From Micromonospora sp. C28SCA-DRY-2 (GTDB taxonomy: Bacteria; Actinomycetota; Actinomycetes; Mycobacteriales; Micromonosporaceae): 64,000 bases of DNA. The position numbers and the translations under genes are program-made. The notes below the pieces were generated by a model. The model searched no databases, had not been told where the DNA came from, and saw nothing but the letters and a program-made list of their open reading frames with translations. The stretch lies in assembly GCF_030519475.1 (NCBI RefSeq), contig NZ_JAUMKD010000005.1, forward strand, positions 186,001-250,000, given 5' to 3'. Shown here one piece after another: positions 42,119 through 51,031 of this stretch. Each line of letters begins with the position of its first letter. Positions within the stretch are counted from its first letter, which is position 1.

Positions 42119-43198
42119 GTGCGGCAGACCACGCGGCCGGCCGCCGGCCTCGCCGCGCCGGGCGGGCGACGGCGTCGCCGGGTGGCGCTCGGCGCGGCCC
42201 TGGCGCTGCTGGCCGCGGTGGCCGCCGGCGGCACGGTCGCGGCGGTGGCCGAGCGGGACACCGACCGGGCCGCCACCACGGGAGGGGAGCCGAGCGAGCC
42301 GGTGGCGAACGGGCCCGACGGTGCGACCTTGTCGGCGGCGCCCCGCGCCAGCGAACGGCTCGGCGCCCGGCCCACCGGTGCGGCCGGCGCCACACCGTCC
42401 GCCGCTACCGGGTCGGCGGACTTCCCCGGCGCCGGCAACACCGGGGTGCCCGACGGGGTGCGGCTGGACCGGTACTCCGGGCCGTGCACCATCACCCGGG
42501 CGGGCACGGTGATCGAGCGCCGGCACGTGCGCTGCTCGCTGCTGGTCAAGGCGGCGAACGTGGTGATCCGGTCCAGCCGCGTCGACGGCACGATCCGGCT
42601 GGAGGGCGGCGAGCACTCGCTGCGCGTCGAGGACTCCGAGGTCGACGGCGGGCAGGCCTACGAGCACACCGTCGGCTTCGAGAACCTCACCGTGCTGCGC
42701 TCCGAGATCCGGGGCGGGCAGACCAGCGTCAACTGCTACCGCAACTGCCTGGTCCAGGATTCCTGGCTGCACGGCCAGTACCTGCCCGACGGCGAGGACT
42801 GGCACCTCAACGCCTTCCTGTCCAACGGGGGCAGCGACATCCGGCTGGTGCACAACACCCTGGCCTGCGACCGGCGCGGCAACGCCAGCGGCGGCGGCTG
42901 CACTGCCGACGTGTCCATCTTCGGCGACTTCGGGCCCAACGCGAACTACACCATCCGCGACAACCTCTTCGTCGCCTCCGACCAGATGTCCTACTGCCTC
43001 TACGGCGGCTTCGACGAGAAGAAGCGGTACGGCACGCAGGTCAGCGGGATCGTGGTCACCGGCAACGTCTTCGAGCGGGGCGGCAACGGCCGGTGCGGCT
43101 CGTACGGGCCGGTGACCTCCTACGCCCGGTCGGCGCCGGGCAACGTGTGGCAGGACAACGTGTGGAGCGACGGCAAGCCGCTCGCCCCGTCGTCCTGA
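42119..43198 (+). CDS. Membrane-anchored or secreted beta-helix protein, paralogue of the 36.6-37.7 kb protein
   Basis: The 359-residue protein has an Arg-rich start and a hydrophobic signal or anchor (VALGAALALLAAVAAGGTVAAVA), a Pro/Gly/Ala-rich linker to about residue 105, and a beta-helix domain. It shares with the 36580-37704 protein the segment TITRAGTVIERRHVRCSLLV/NVVIRSSRVDGTI, so the two are paralogues. Cysteine-rich turns (NCYRNCLVQDSW, CDRRGNASGGGC) imply extracytoplasmic location. It starts at GTG 42119, 15 bases after the ACP gene, and may be co-transcribed with the acyl-cassette. Function (lyase, epimerase or glycan binding) is unproven. Confidence 0.82.
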   Translation: MRQTTRPAAGLAAPGGRRRRRVALGAALALLAAVAAGGTVAAVAERDTDRAATTGGEPSEPVANGPDGATLSAAPRASERLGARPTGAAGATPSAATGSADFPGAGNTGVPDGVRLDRYSGPCTITRAGTVIERRHVRCSLLVKAANVVIRSSRVDGTIRLEGGEHSLRVEDSEVDGGQAYEHTVGFENLTVLRSEIRGGQTSVNCYRNCLVQDSWLHGQYLPDGEDWHLNAFLSNGGSDIRLVHNTLACDRRGNASGGGCTADVSIFGDFGPNANYTIRDNLFVASDQMSYCLYGGFDEKKRYGTQVSGIVVTGNVFERGGNGRCGSYGPVTSYARSAPGNVWQDNVWSDGKPLAPSS

Positions 43199-43254
43199 GC
43201 CCGGTCGGCGGGCACCCGTCGGCACACCCGTCCGGCCACCGGTCGGCGCACCGG

Positions 43255-44292
43255 TCACCGGACCACGGCCGGCGACCAGGCGTCGGCGACCAGCAGCCGC
43301 GGCTGCCCGCCGCCGTCGGCCGGGACGGCCCAGATGTCGCTGGAGGCCGACGTGGCGTCGGCGCGGGGCAGGCCGTAGACGACTGTCCGGTCGTCCAGCC
43401 ACTCGACCTGGTCGTCGACGCTGCGGGTCTCGGCGAGCAGCGTCTCGGTGCCGGTCCTCAGGTCGTGCACGGCCAGCCGCCAGCGCCCCGGCGGCAGGTC
43501 GCCGTGCTTCTTGAACGCGACGCGGGTGCCGTCCGGCGACAGCGACGGGCACTCCGCGTCCTCGCGCAGCGCGGTGACCCGGCGCGCGGCGAGACTGCCC
43601 TCGACCAGCCAGGTCCGCCCGCCGGAGGCGGCGGTGGCGTAGAAGCGGTCGTCGTCGGCGAAGGTCACCCCCCACAGGTTCCGGTCGATCGCGGTGACCC
43701 GCTTCCCGTCCACGACCAGCGCGAACTCCTCGAGGTCGCCGAGCACCTCGCCGTCGACCCGGCTGACCAGGGTGCGGGTGGAGAACTGCCCCGGGTTGGC
43801 GTACGAGTCGCCCTGGACGAACGTGGTGGTCGCCGCCAGCGACCCGTCCCGGGACAGCCGGGCCCGGTTCGGCGTGCCCACCAGCGGCAGGTCCCGCCGC
43901 GGCGCCCAGTCGGCGTCGAGCACCTGCGCCCGGTAGGTGGTCACCAGGCCGCGGTCGGCGGCGAGGCAGAGCGCCTCGGCTCGGGTCGCGTGGACCCGCT
44001 CGCAGGAGGCCCCGGTGACCGCGCGCGGCCCCGCCGGCGCCGCGAGCGGCACCAACGCCACCCGGCCGTAGTCGGGGCCCAGGGCCGTGTTCCGGAACAC
44101 CAGGTGCGGCTCGCTCCGCACGGCCGGCAGGTCGGCGCGGGTCGGCGCGCCGGTCGCCGCCGCCCGCACCACCACCTGGTCCTGCCGGACCCGCCAGACG
44201 TAGCCGCCCGCCCCGACCGCCACGACCAGCAGCACCACCGCCAGCACGGCCAACCGCGCCCGCGGGCCGAGCCCACCCGTCGGCTCGCTCAT
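43255..44292 (-). CDS. Membrane-anchored TolB/PD40-type beta-propeller protein
   Basis: The 345-residue protein has an N-terminal membrane anchor (LAVLAVVLLVVAVGAGGYVW, about residues 15-34) and an extracytoplasmic domain of repeated beta-propeller blades. WD40-like/PD40 motifs include ARLSRDGSLAATTTF, VTFADDDRFYATAAS, CPSLSPDGTRVAFKK and VEWLDDRTVVYGLP. Such domains bind partners rather than catalyse. The ATG overlaps the MFS stop (ATGA), which makes the two a pair. Possible role: a surface or envelope sensor tied to the transporter. Function unproven. Confidence 0.78.
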   Translation of the reverse strand: MSEPTGGLGPRARLAVLAVVLLVVAVGAGGYVWRVRQDQVVVRAAATGAPTRADLPAVRSEPHLVFRNTALGPDYGRVALVPLAAPAGPRAVTGASCERVHATRAEALCLAADRGLVTTYRAQVLDADWAPRRDLPLVGTPNRARLSRDGSLAATTTFVQGDSYANPGQFSTRTLVSRVDGEVLGDLEEFALVVDGKRVTAIDRNLWGVTFADDDRFYATAASGGRTWLVEGSLAARRVTALREDAECPSLSPDGTRVAFKKHGDLPPGRWRLAVHDLRTGTETLLAETRSVDDQVEWLDDRTVVYGLPRADATSASSDIWAVPADGGGQPRLLVADAWSPAVVR

Positions 44293-45575
44293 GTCGCCAC
44301 TCCGCTCTCTCGCTCCGAGGCTCCCGGGCTGGCCGGCGTGGCCGGGTGGTCGGCGCCGCGCAGCAGCCGGACGGCCACCGGCACGACGCCGGCCAGCAGC
44401 ACGGCGAAGAGCACCAGCGCCGGTCGCGGGCCGTACAGCTGCCAGACCAGTCCGAACAGGACGGAGGCGGCGAACCTGGCCAGCACCACGGTGGTCTGGG
44501 CGGCGGCGATCCCGGTGCCCCGGCTGTCGGCCGGCACCAGCCGGCTCACCAGGGCCGCCAGCACGCCGTCGGTGGCGGCGTAGCAGGTGCCGAGCAGCAG
44601 CAGGACGACGACGGTGAGCCCGACGCCGCCGCGGGGCAGCGCCGCGACCAGGTAGCCGCCGAGCAGCGCCAGGTGCCCGCCGACGAACACCCGGCCCCGG
44701 CCGACCCGGTCGGCGAGCCGCCCCAGCGGCACCGCCAGGGCCAGGTAGGCGACGTTGGTGCCCACGTACAGCAGCGGGAACCAACGGGCGGCGAAGTCGT
44801 CCCGGTCCTGCAGGGTCAGGTAGAGGAAGCCGTCGCCGACGGTCACCAGGCCCAGCAGCGCGGCGGCCAGCAGCGGTCGTCGCAGCCGTACCCCGGCGAC
44901 CTGGGTGACGACCCGGCGCACGCCGGCGCGGACCGCGCCGGACGCGGTCGGCAGGTCGGGCACGAGCAGCACCAGCACCGCCAGCCCGGCGACCGCGAAG
45001 GCGAACGAGACCACGAAGACCGAGTCGTAGCTGCCCGGCACGGTGGCCAGCAGGGCGAAGGCGACCAGCGGGCCGGCGGCGGCGCCGATCGTGTCCAGCG
45101 TGCGGTGCACGCCGAACGCCCGCCCCAGCGCCTCCGGCCGGGACGCCGCCGCGATCAGCGCGTCCCGGGGCGCGGTGCGCAGGCCCTTGCCCAACCGGTC
45201 GGCGGTGACCACCGCGGTGACCGCCGCGAAGCCCGCCGCCGGCAGCAACGCCAGCCGGCTCAGCGCGGAGACCCCGTAGCCGGCCGCGGCCACCCACTTC
45301 GGCCGCCGGCCGCGGTCGCCGGCGTAGCCCCCGGCGATCCGCACCAGGGCGCTCACGCCCTGGTAGACGCCGTCCAGGAAGCCGTACGCGACCGGACTCA
45401 GGCCGACCACGGCGGTGAGGTACAGCGGCAGCACCGAGGCCACCATCTCCGAGGACACGTCGGTGAGCAGGCTGACCGTGCCGAGCAGCACGACGGTGCC
45501 GGAGACGCGGCGCAGGGCGGTCCGGGGCCGGTCCGGACCGGTGTCCCCCGGCCGGTCCCGCAGCGTCACGTACAC
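44289..45575 (-). CDS. MFS transporter
   Basis: The 428-residue protein has about 12 membrane helices. The MFS loop-2/3 signature reads GGYAGDRGRRPKWVAAAGYG, with repeats of it at LADRVGRGRVFVGGHLALLGG. N-terminal motif LLTDVSSEMVASVLPLYLT is characteristic of a subgroup of actinobacterial MFS proteins. Substrate is unknown. A GTG start is chosen with GGGAGGTGGG upstream. It lies in the glycan locus between the beta-helix gene and the DegT genes, so export of a pathway intermediate or an unrelated function are both possible. The next gene (TolB-like) starts in its stop. Confidence 0.85.
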   Translation of the reverse strand: MYVTLRDRPGDTGPDRPRTALRRVSGTVVLLGTVSLLTDVSSEMVASVLPLYLTAVVGLSPVAYGFLDGVYQGVSALVRIAGGYAGDRGRRPKWVAAAGYGVSALSRLALLPAAGFAAVTAVVTADRLGKGLRTAPRDALIAAASRPEALGRAFGVHRTLDTIGAAAGPLVAFALLATVPGSYDSVFVVSFAFAVAGLAVLVLLVPDLPTASGAVRAGVRRVVTQVAGVRLRRPLLAAALLGLVTVGDGFLYLTLQDRDDFAARWFPLLYVGTNVAYLALAVPLGRLADRVGRGRVFVGGHLALLGGYLVAALPRGGVGLTVVVLLLLGTCYAATDGVLAALVSRLVPADSRGTGIAAAQTTVVLARFAASVLFGLVWQLYGPRPALVLFAVLLAGVVPVAVRLLRGADHPATPASPGASERESGVAT

Positions 45576-45663
45576 GGTTTCCCACCTCCCGACCCGCCAT
45601 CCGGCGGGCCGCCCACCGTCGGCCGCGCGCGGTACGCCCCGGCCGGCGGCCCCTCCCGACCCG

Positions 45664-46785
45664 TCAGCCGGCCAGCGCCGCGGTCAGCGCCGCCACCACG
45701 GCCTCCTGCTGGTCCGCGGTGATCTGCGGGTAGATCGGCAACGACAGCAGCTCGGACGCGATCCGCTCCGCCCGCGGGAACGCCCCCTCCCGGTGACCGA
45801 GATCGGCGAACGCGGGCGTGCGGTGCACCGGCACCGGGTAGTGGATGCCCGCGCCGACCCCGGCCGCGTTCAGCCGCGCCAGCACCCGGTCCCGCCGGGC
45901 CGGGGTACCGTCGCCCGGGATCCGGACGCAGTAGATGTGCCAGACGTGCTCGTTGCCCGGCAGGGTCACCGGGCGGGTCACGTCCACCGCCGCCAGCAGC
46001 GCGTCGTACCGGGCGGCGGCGGCCCGCCGCGCCGCGTTCCAGGCCGCCAGCCGGGCGAGCTTGGCGCGCAGCACCACCGCCTGGAGCCCGTCCAGCCGGC
46101 TGTTCACCCCGACGATGTCGTGCGCGTACTTGGTCAGGCCGCCGTGGCTGCCCAGCGTGCGGACCGTCCGGGCGAGCTCGGCGTCGGCGGTCACCACCGC
46201 GCCCGCGTCGCCGTACGCGCCCAGGTTCTTGCCCGGGTAGAAGCTCGTCGCGGCGATGCCGTCGCTGCCGGCCCCGCGCCCGTGCCGGGTGGCGCCCTGG
46301 CACTGCGCGGCGTCCTCGACGACGGCGACGGCGCGGCCGGCCAGGCCCGCCCGCAGCCGCTCCACCGGCGCCAACTGCCCGTAGAGGTGCACCGGGACGA
46401 CCGCCCGGGTGGCCGGGGTGACCGCGGCCAGCGCCGCCTCGACGTCGATCAGGTACGTCTCCGGGTCGCAGTCGACCAGCACCGGTCGCGCGCCGGCCCG
46501 GGCGACCGCCTCCGCGGTGGCGATGAAGGTGTTCGTCGGCAGGATCACCTCGGCGCCGGGCCCGACGCCGACGGCGCGCAGCGCCAGTTCGAGCGCGTCG
46601 GTGCCGTTGGCCACCCCGACGCAGTGCGGCACCCCGCTGAACGCGGCGTACTCCCTCTCGAACGCGGCGACCTCGGCGCCGCCGATGAAGGCCGTGTCGG
46701 CGATGACCCGCTTGAAGCCGGCCTCCACCTCCTCCGCCACCTCCGCATGCGCGGCGGCGAGATCCACGAGCGGTACTCCCGGCAT
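45664..46785 (-). CDS. DegT/DnrJ/EryC1/StrS-type PLP aminotransferase
   Basis: The 373-residue protein is a sugar aminotransferase. It has VPLVDLAAAHAEV at the N-terminus, GVANGTDALELALRAVGVGPGAEV, VVEDAAQCQGA and the lysine region SFYPGKNLGAYGDAGA, which gives the PLP-lysine in PGK. The C-terminal part (GIHYPVPVHRTPAF and SLPIYPQIT) is also typical of VioA/FdtB/WbpE-like enzymes. It makes an amino sugar from a nucleotide keto sugar. GGGGAGC precedes the ATG. It is the last of five minus-strand nucleotide-sugar genes (45664-50757), two bases after the NeuD-like gene. Confidence 0.92.
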   Translation of the reverse strand: MPGVPLVDLAAAHAEVAEEVEAGFKRVIADTAFIGGAEVAAFEREYAAFSGVPHCVGVANGTDALELALRAVGVGPGAEVILPTNTFIATAEAVARAGARPVLVDCDPETYLIDVEAALAAVTPATRAVVPVHLYGQLAPVERLRAGLAGRAVAVVEDAAQCQGATRHGRGAGSDGIAATSFYPGKNLGAYGDAGAVVTADAELARTVRTLGSHGGLTKYAHDIVGVNSRLDGLQAVVLRAKLARLAAWNAARRAAAARYDALLAAVDVTRPVTLPGNEHVWHIYCVRIPGDGTPARRDRVLARLNAAGVGAGIHYPVPVHRTPAFADLGHREGAFPRAERIASELLSLPIYPQITADQQEAVVAALTAALAG

Positions 46786-46787
46786 GG

Positions 46788-47525
46788 TCAGCTCCCCACA
46801 ACCCTCGTCACGGCCAGTTCCCCCACCGCCGCCACCGACGCTGCCGGCGCCGGCCCGTGCTCGGCTGCCCCCGGCTCCTCGACCGGGCGCAGCCGCCGGG
46901 CCGGGTTGCCGGCCCACACCTCGCCGGGCGGCACGTCACGCAGCACCACCGAACCCATCCCGACCAGCGACCACTCGCCGACCGTGACGCCCTCGCGCAG
47001 CAGGGCGCCGGCGCCGACGTACGCGCCGAGCCGCAGCACCGCGCCGCCGCCCAGCCGGACGCCGGAGGCGATGGTCACGTGGTCGTGCACCCGGTCGTCG
47101 TGGGTGAGCACGGCGTGCGGCATCACCGCGACGTGGGCGCCGACGGTCACGTCCGCGGTGAGCACCGCACCGGCCAGCAGCACGGTGCCGGGACCGAGGA
47201 CGCTGCCGGCGCCGACCACGGCGGACGGGTGCACGATCGTGGCGTAGCGCCGCGCCGGCAGGCCGAGCCGCCGGACGATCCGCTGCCGCGCCCGGTAGTC
47301 GCGGGGACTGCCGACGCAGACGACGACCGCCGACTCCGGCAGGTCGGCCAGCCGGTCGGTGCCGCCGAGGATCGGTGTCCCGGCGCGGACGGTGCCGTGC
47401 AGCGCGGGGTCGTCGTCCAGGAAGCCGCGCAGCCGCCAGGTCGGGCGGGCCTCGTTGGCCGCGTGGACCGCCGCGGCGGTCTCCCGGGCGAACCCGCCCG
47501 CGCCGACGATGACCAGGTCGCGCAT
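46788..47525 (-). CDS. NeuD/PglD-type sugar O/N-acyltransferase
   Basis: The 245-residue protein has an N-terminal Rossmann-like PglD_N domain (RDLVIVGAGGFARETAAAV). A left-handed beta-helix of hexapeptide repeats follows (VHPSAVVGAGSVLGPGTVLLAGAVLTADVTVGAHVAV). The catalytic histidine equivalent sits at THDDRVHDHVTIASG. It should acetylate an amino sugar made by the adjacent DegT aminotransferase, as PglD does for UDP-4-amino sugars. The ATG overlaps the stop of the upstream DegT (ATGA). The C-terminal 35 residues are an extension rich in Ala/Pro/Glu. Confidence 0.9.
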   Translation of the reverse strand: MRDLVIVGAGGFARETAAAVHAANEARPTWRLRGFLDDDPALHGTVRAGTPILGGTDRLADLPESAVVVCVGSPRDYRARQRIVRRLGLPARRYATIVHPSAVVGAGSVLGPGTVLLAGAVLTADVTVGAHVAVMPHAVLTHDDRVHDHVTIASGVRLGGGAVLRLGAYVGAGALLREGVTVGEWSLVGMGSVVLRDVPPGEVWAGNPARRLRPVEEPGAAEHGPAPAASVAAVGELAVTRVVGS

Positions 47526-48661
47526 CAACGGGCCAGCTTGCGCAGCACGCCGACCACGTGGTCCTGGTCGGCCTCGGTCAGCGCGTGGTGCAGCGGCAGG
47601 ATCAGCGAGTCCCGGGTCAGCCGCTCGGTCACCGGCAGCGGCGCGGGCGTCACGTCGGCGTACGCCGGCTCCAGGTGGGCGGCCATGATGCCGCGCCGGG
47701 CCGACACGCCCGCGGTGGCCAGCTCGGCGAGGACCTCGTCGCGGCCCACGCCGTACGCCGGGTCGACGAGCACCCAGAACGACTGGTAGTTGGTCTCGCC
47801 GTGGGCCGGGTCGCGGACCGGCACCAGGCCCTCGATGCCGGCGAGCAGGTCGTGGTAGCGCGCGGCGAGCGCGCGCCGCTGCGCCACCAGCTCGGTGAGC
47901 CGGCCGAGCTGGACCAGCCCGATCGCCGCCTGGATGTCGGTCATCCGGTAGTTGAAGGCGGTCTCCAGGTACGCCTCCAGCACCGGCTGCGCGCTGGCGT
48001 GCCGATCGGCGGCGGAGACGTTCATCCCGTGCTCGCGCAGCCGGCGCAGCCGGGCGGCCCACTCCGGATCGTCCACCGTGAGCATCCCGCCCTCGCCGGT
48101 GGTCAGCAGCTTCCGGGGGTGGAACGACCAGGCCGCGACGGTGGCGCCGGCGCCGACCGGCCGCCCGTACGCCGTGGCGCCGGCGGCGCAGGCCGCGTCC
48201 TCGACCAGCGGCAGCGCCCAGCCGGCGGCGGCCTCCCGCAGCGCGGCGACGTCGAACGGCACCCCGCCCTGGTGCACCGCGATCACCGCCCGGGTGCGTG
48301 GGGTGCGCACCGCGTCGACCGTCGCCACGGTCAGGTTGCCGGTGGCGAGGTCCACGTCGGCGAAGACCGGCTCCGCCCCGACGTAGCGCACCGCGTTGGC
48401 GGTGGCGATGAAGGAGAACGACGGCACGATCACCTCGTCGCCCGGGCCGATCTCCAGCAGCACCAGCGCCAGGTGCAGCGCGGTGGTGCAGGAGCTGACC
48501 GCCACCCCGTGGCCGGCGCCCACCCGCGCGGCGAACTCCCGCTCGAACCGGGCCACCCGCGGCCCCTGGGCCACCCAGCCCGAGCGGACCGCCTCGGCGG
48601 CGGCCTGCGCCTCCTCCTCGCCGAGCCGGGGGATCATCACCGGGATGCGCGGGCCGCTCAT
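47525..48661 (-). CDS. Second DegT/DnrJ-type PLP aminotransferase
   Basis: The 378-residue protein has EEAQAAAEAVRSGWVAQGPRVARFEREF, SSCTTALHLALVLLEIGPGDEVIVPSFSFIATANAV, VEDAACAAGA, and SFHPRKLLTTGEGGML with the PLP-lysine in PRK. This arrangement (HPRK and TTGEGG) is the PseC/PglE-like subgroup of sugar aminotransferases. It differs in sequence from the neighbouring DegT protein, so the pathway probably puts two amino groups on one sugar or makes two amino sugars. ATG and TGA overlap neighbours by four bases, which places it in one tightly coupled operon. Confidence 0.92.
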   Translation of the reverse strand: MSGPRIPVMIPRLGEEEAQAAAEAVRSGWVAQGPRVARFEREFAARVGAGHGVAVSSCTTALHLALVLLEIGPGDEVIVPSFSFIATANAVRYVGAEPVFADVDLATGNLTVATVDAVRTPRTRAVIAVHQGGVPFDVAALREAAAGWALPLVEDAACAAGATAYGRPVGAGATVAAWSFHPRKLLTTGEGGMLTVDDPEWAARLRRLREHGMNVSAADRHASAQPVLEAYLETAFNYRMTDIQAAIGLVQLGRLTELVAQRRALAARYHDLLAGIEGLVPVRDPAHGETNYQSFWVLVDPAYGVGRDEVLAELATAGVSARRGIMAAHLEPAYADVTPAPLPVTERLTRDSLILPLHHALTEADQDHVVGVLRKLAR

Positions 48662-49623
48662 TTCTCGGCCCGCCACCAGTCGACCAGCCCCTGGAGCCCC
48701 TCGTGCAGGCCGATCTCGGCGCGGAAGCCCAACCCGCGCTCGGCGGCGGTGGTGTCGGCGAGCCGGCGGGTGACCCCGTTGACCGCGCGGGCCGGGCCGT
48801 GCTCCGGCGCCAGGTCGGACTTCATCACCTCGCTGAGCGCCCGGGCCAGCTCGACCAGGCTGGTCTCGGTGCCGCTGGCGATGTTGAACACCTCGTCGGT
48901 CACGTCCGCGCGGGCGGCCAGGATGTTGGCCCGGGCGATGTCGGCGACGTGCACGAAGTCCATCGTCTGCCGGCCGTCGCCGAGGATCAGCGGGGGAGTC
49001 CCGGCCTCGATCCGCTCCATCCAGCGGATCAGCACCTCGGTGTAGAGCCCGTGGATGTCCATCCGGGGGCCGTAGACGTTGAAGTACCGCAGGGCGACGT
49101 AGTCCAGGCCGTACATGCGGTGGAAGCTGCGCAGCATCCCCTCGTTGAACGCCTTCGCGGCGCCGTAGAAGGTGTCGTTGTGCCAGGGGTGGTGCCGCTC
49201 GTTGGTCGGGAACTCGTCGGCGAGCCCGTACACGGAGGCCGACGAGGAGAGGACCACCTTCCGCACCTTGGCGGCCGCCGCGGCCTCCAGCACGTTGAAC
49301 GTGCCGTCGACCAGCACCTCGTTGGCCAGTCGCGGCTCCTCCGCGCACTGGGTGATCCGGATGGCGGCGAGGTGGAAGACCAGGTCCCGGCCCCGGGTCA
49401 GCTCGTGCACCAGCCCGGCGTCGCGGATGTCGCCCTCGACCAGCCGGACGCTGCCGTGCGGCAGGGCGTGGGCCAGGTTCTCCCGCCGGCCCCGGACGAA
49501 GTTGTCCAGCACCACCACCTCGGCCGCGCCGCCGGCGACCAACTGGTCCACCACGTGCGAGCCGATGGTGCCCGCGCCACCGGTGACCAGGGCACGCGCT
49601 CCGGCGATCTCAACGGCACTCAT
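48658..49623 (-). CDS. NAD-dependent epimerase/dehydratase (SDR, nucleotide-sugar type)
   Basis: The 321-residue protein is an extended SDR: ALVTGGAGTIGSHVVDQLV (cofactor loop), GDIRDAGLVHELTRGRDLVFHLAA, SSSASVYG, YGAAK (catalytic Tyr-x-x-x-Lys), and RYFNVYGPRMDIHGLYTEVL. It resembles UDP-glucose 4-epimerase and UDP-GlcNAc C4-epimerase/dehydratases. The ATG is preceded by GCGGAG; a 16-codon upstream extension is unlikely. It is in the same minus-strand operon as two aminotransferases and an oxidoreductase, so a UDP- or dTDP-sugar precursor is the expected substrate. Confidence 0.92.
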   Translation of the reverse strand: MSAVEIAGARALVTGGAGTIGSHVVDQLVAGGAAEVVVLDNFVRGRRENLAHALPHGSVRLVEGDIRDAGLVHELTRGRDLVFHLAAIRITQCAEEPRLANEVLVDGTFNVLEAAAAAKVRKVVLSSSASVYGLADEFPTNERHHPWHNDTFYGAAKAFNEGMLRSFHRMYGLDYVALRYFNVYGPRMDIHGLYTEVLIRWMERIEAGTPPLILGDGRQTMDFVHVADIARANILAARADVTDEVFNIASGTETSLVELARALSEVMKSDLAPEHGPARAVNGVTRRLADTTAAERGLGFRAEIGLHEGLQGLVDWWRAEK

Positions 49624-49683
49624 GCCGACACTCCGCTTCCGTCCGTGCCCCGCGGGGCAGCGCGGGTGCACCGACGCGCCGCA

Positions 49684-50757
49684 TCACGCGTCGATCCACT
49701 CGCTGAGGTTGACCGATCTTCCGCCGTCGGCGAGGCTGCGCGAGGCGGCCTCCAGGATGGCGATCACCCGCAGGCCGGCCCGCCCGTCGGTCAGGGCCGG
49801 CGTGCCGCTGCGGATCGACCGCGCGTACTCCTCGACCATGGTGCGCAGCGCCTCCCGCTCGGTCAGCGCCGGCGCCACCATGTCTCCCGAGCGGTACGAC
49901 ACCAGCATGTCCCGGCGCTGTTCGTCGCCGAGTTCCTCCGCCGAGGCCACGTCCACCCCCCGGTCGAAGATGGACAGCCGCTGGCTGGGGTTCAGGTCGT
50001 CCCAGACCAGGGTGCGTTTCGAGCCGCCGATGATGGTGGTGCGGATCTTCACCGGGGAGAGCCAGTTGACGTGGATATGCGCGATCGCCCCGGTGTTCAA
50101 CCGCAGCGTCAGGTACGCGACGCAGGCGCGGCCCGCCCCGATCCGGTCCGCGCCGTGCGCGGCCACCGCGACCGGTGCCACCCCGGCCGGCAGGATGAAG
50201 TCGATGATGGACAGGTCGTGCGGGGCGAGGTCCCACATCACGTCGATGTCGCGCTGCACCAGCCCGAGGTTGATCCGCACCGAGTCGAGGTACTGCAACT
50301 CGCCCAGGTCGCCGGAGTGCAGCAGGTCGCGGATGCGCAGCACGGCCGGCGTGTAGCAGTAGGTGTGGTCGCACATCAGCGACAGTCCCCGCCGCTCCGC
50401 CTCGGCCACCAGCGCCCGCCCCTGCGCGAAACTCGCCGCCAGCGGCTTCTCCACCAGCACGTGCTTGCCGGCGCGCAGCGCCGCCGTCGCCACCTCCAGG
50501 TGGGTGCCGGCCGGGGTGGCGATGGCCACCGCCCGGACCGAGTCGTCGGCGAGCACCGCGGTGAGGTCGTCGGTGGCCCGGACGGTCGAGTAGCCGCCCA
50601 GCACCCGCTCCGCGCGGCCCACGTCCAGGTCGCAGAGCCAGCGCAGCCGGAAGTCGGTGGACGCCTGGAAGTTGCGGACGAGGTTCGGCCCCCAGTAGCC
50701 GGCGCCGACGACGGCCACACCGATCGGGTCGTCGGCGGCGACGTGCGATGAGTTCAC
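49684..50757 (-). CDS. Gfo/Idh/MocA-family oxidoreductase (WbpB-like by context)
   Basis: The 357-residue protein has the N-terminal Rossmann motif VAVVGAGYWGPNLVRNF, the catalytic lysine in VLVEKPLA and the C-terminal alpha/beta domain. The family oxidises or reduces sugars with NAD(P). Next to DegT aminotransferases and a WbpD-like acyltransferase it may act as the WbpB-type 3-dehydrogenase, which prepares UDP-GlcNAc-uronate for amination at C3. It starts at GTG 50757 and heads the five-gene minus-strand operon, divergent from the WbpD-like gene. Confidence 0.9.
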   Translation of the reverse strand: MNSSHVAADDPIGVAVVGAGYWGPNLVRNFQASTDFRLRWLCDLDVGRAERVLGGYSTVRATDDLTAVLADDSVRAVAIATPAGTHLEVATAALRAGKHVLVEKPLAASFAQGRALVAEAERRGLSLMCDHTYCYTPAVLRIRDLLHSGDLGELQYLDSVRINLGLVQRDIDVMWDLAPHDLSIIDFILPAGVAPVAVAAHGADRIGAGRACVAYLTLRLNTGAIAHIHVNWLSPVKIRTTIIGGSKRTLVWDDLNPSQRLSIFDRGVDVASAEELGDEQRRDMLVSYRSGDMVAPALTEREALRTMVEEYARSIRSGTPALTDGRAGLRVIAILEAASRSLADGGRSVNLSEWIDA

Positions 50758-51031
50758 GGAGCATCCGTTTCGCTAGGCGGGACAGAGCGCGTTCGCGGAG
50801 GGGATCGGTGGGCGACGTCCGTCCGGCAAGCTAGCCACACCGTCGCCCGGTACGCCATAGCGCAGCCGGAAATCCGGCGGTGCCGCCGGGGTCGACAGGT
50901 CCGTTCGGGTTGTCCGCCGTCCTCGGACGGTTCGTTCCCGGTCCTGCGTCGGCTTGCTGACATCGGCTTTGTCGCCGAGCGTCTACCGTTCCCAGCCCGC
51001 ATAGGATCGCCGCGGCGGGAAGGAGGCGGAC
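50758..51031. promoter_or_regulatory. Divergent promoter region of nucleotide-sugar genes
   Basis: The 274-base gap contains the promoters for the minus-strand sugar operon and the plus-strand acyltransferase. TAGGAT (51002-51007) is a possible -10 for the plus gene. No -35 at a normal distance stands out, and no operator-like palindrome is obvious. Confidence 0.35.

Noticed and set aside
44289..44335. A further copy of the arg-operon dispersed repeat at the MFS/TolB junction
   Set aside because: Only a GAGCGAGAGAGCGGAGTG-like piece is similar on the minus strand; the CCCCGC and GTCGCGAAC parts are missing or too weak to call.
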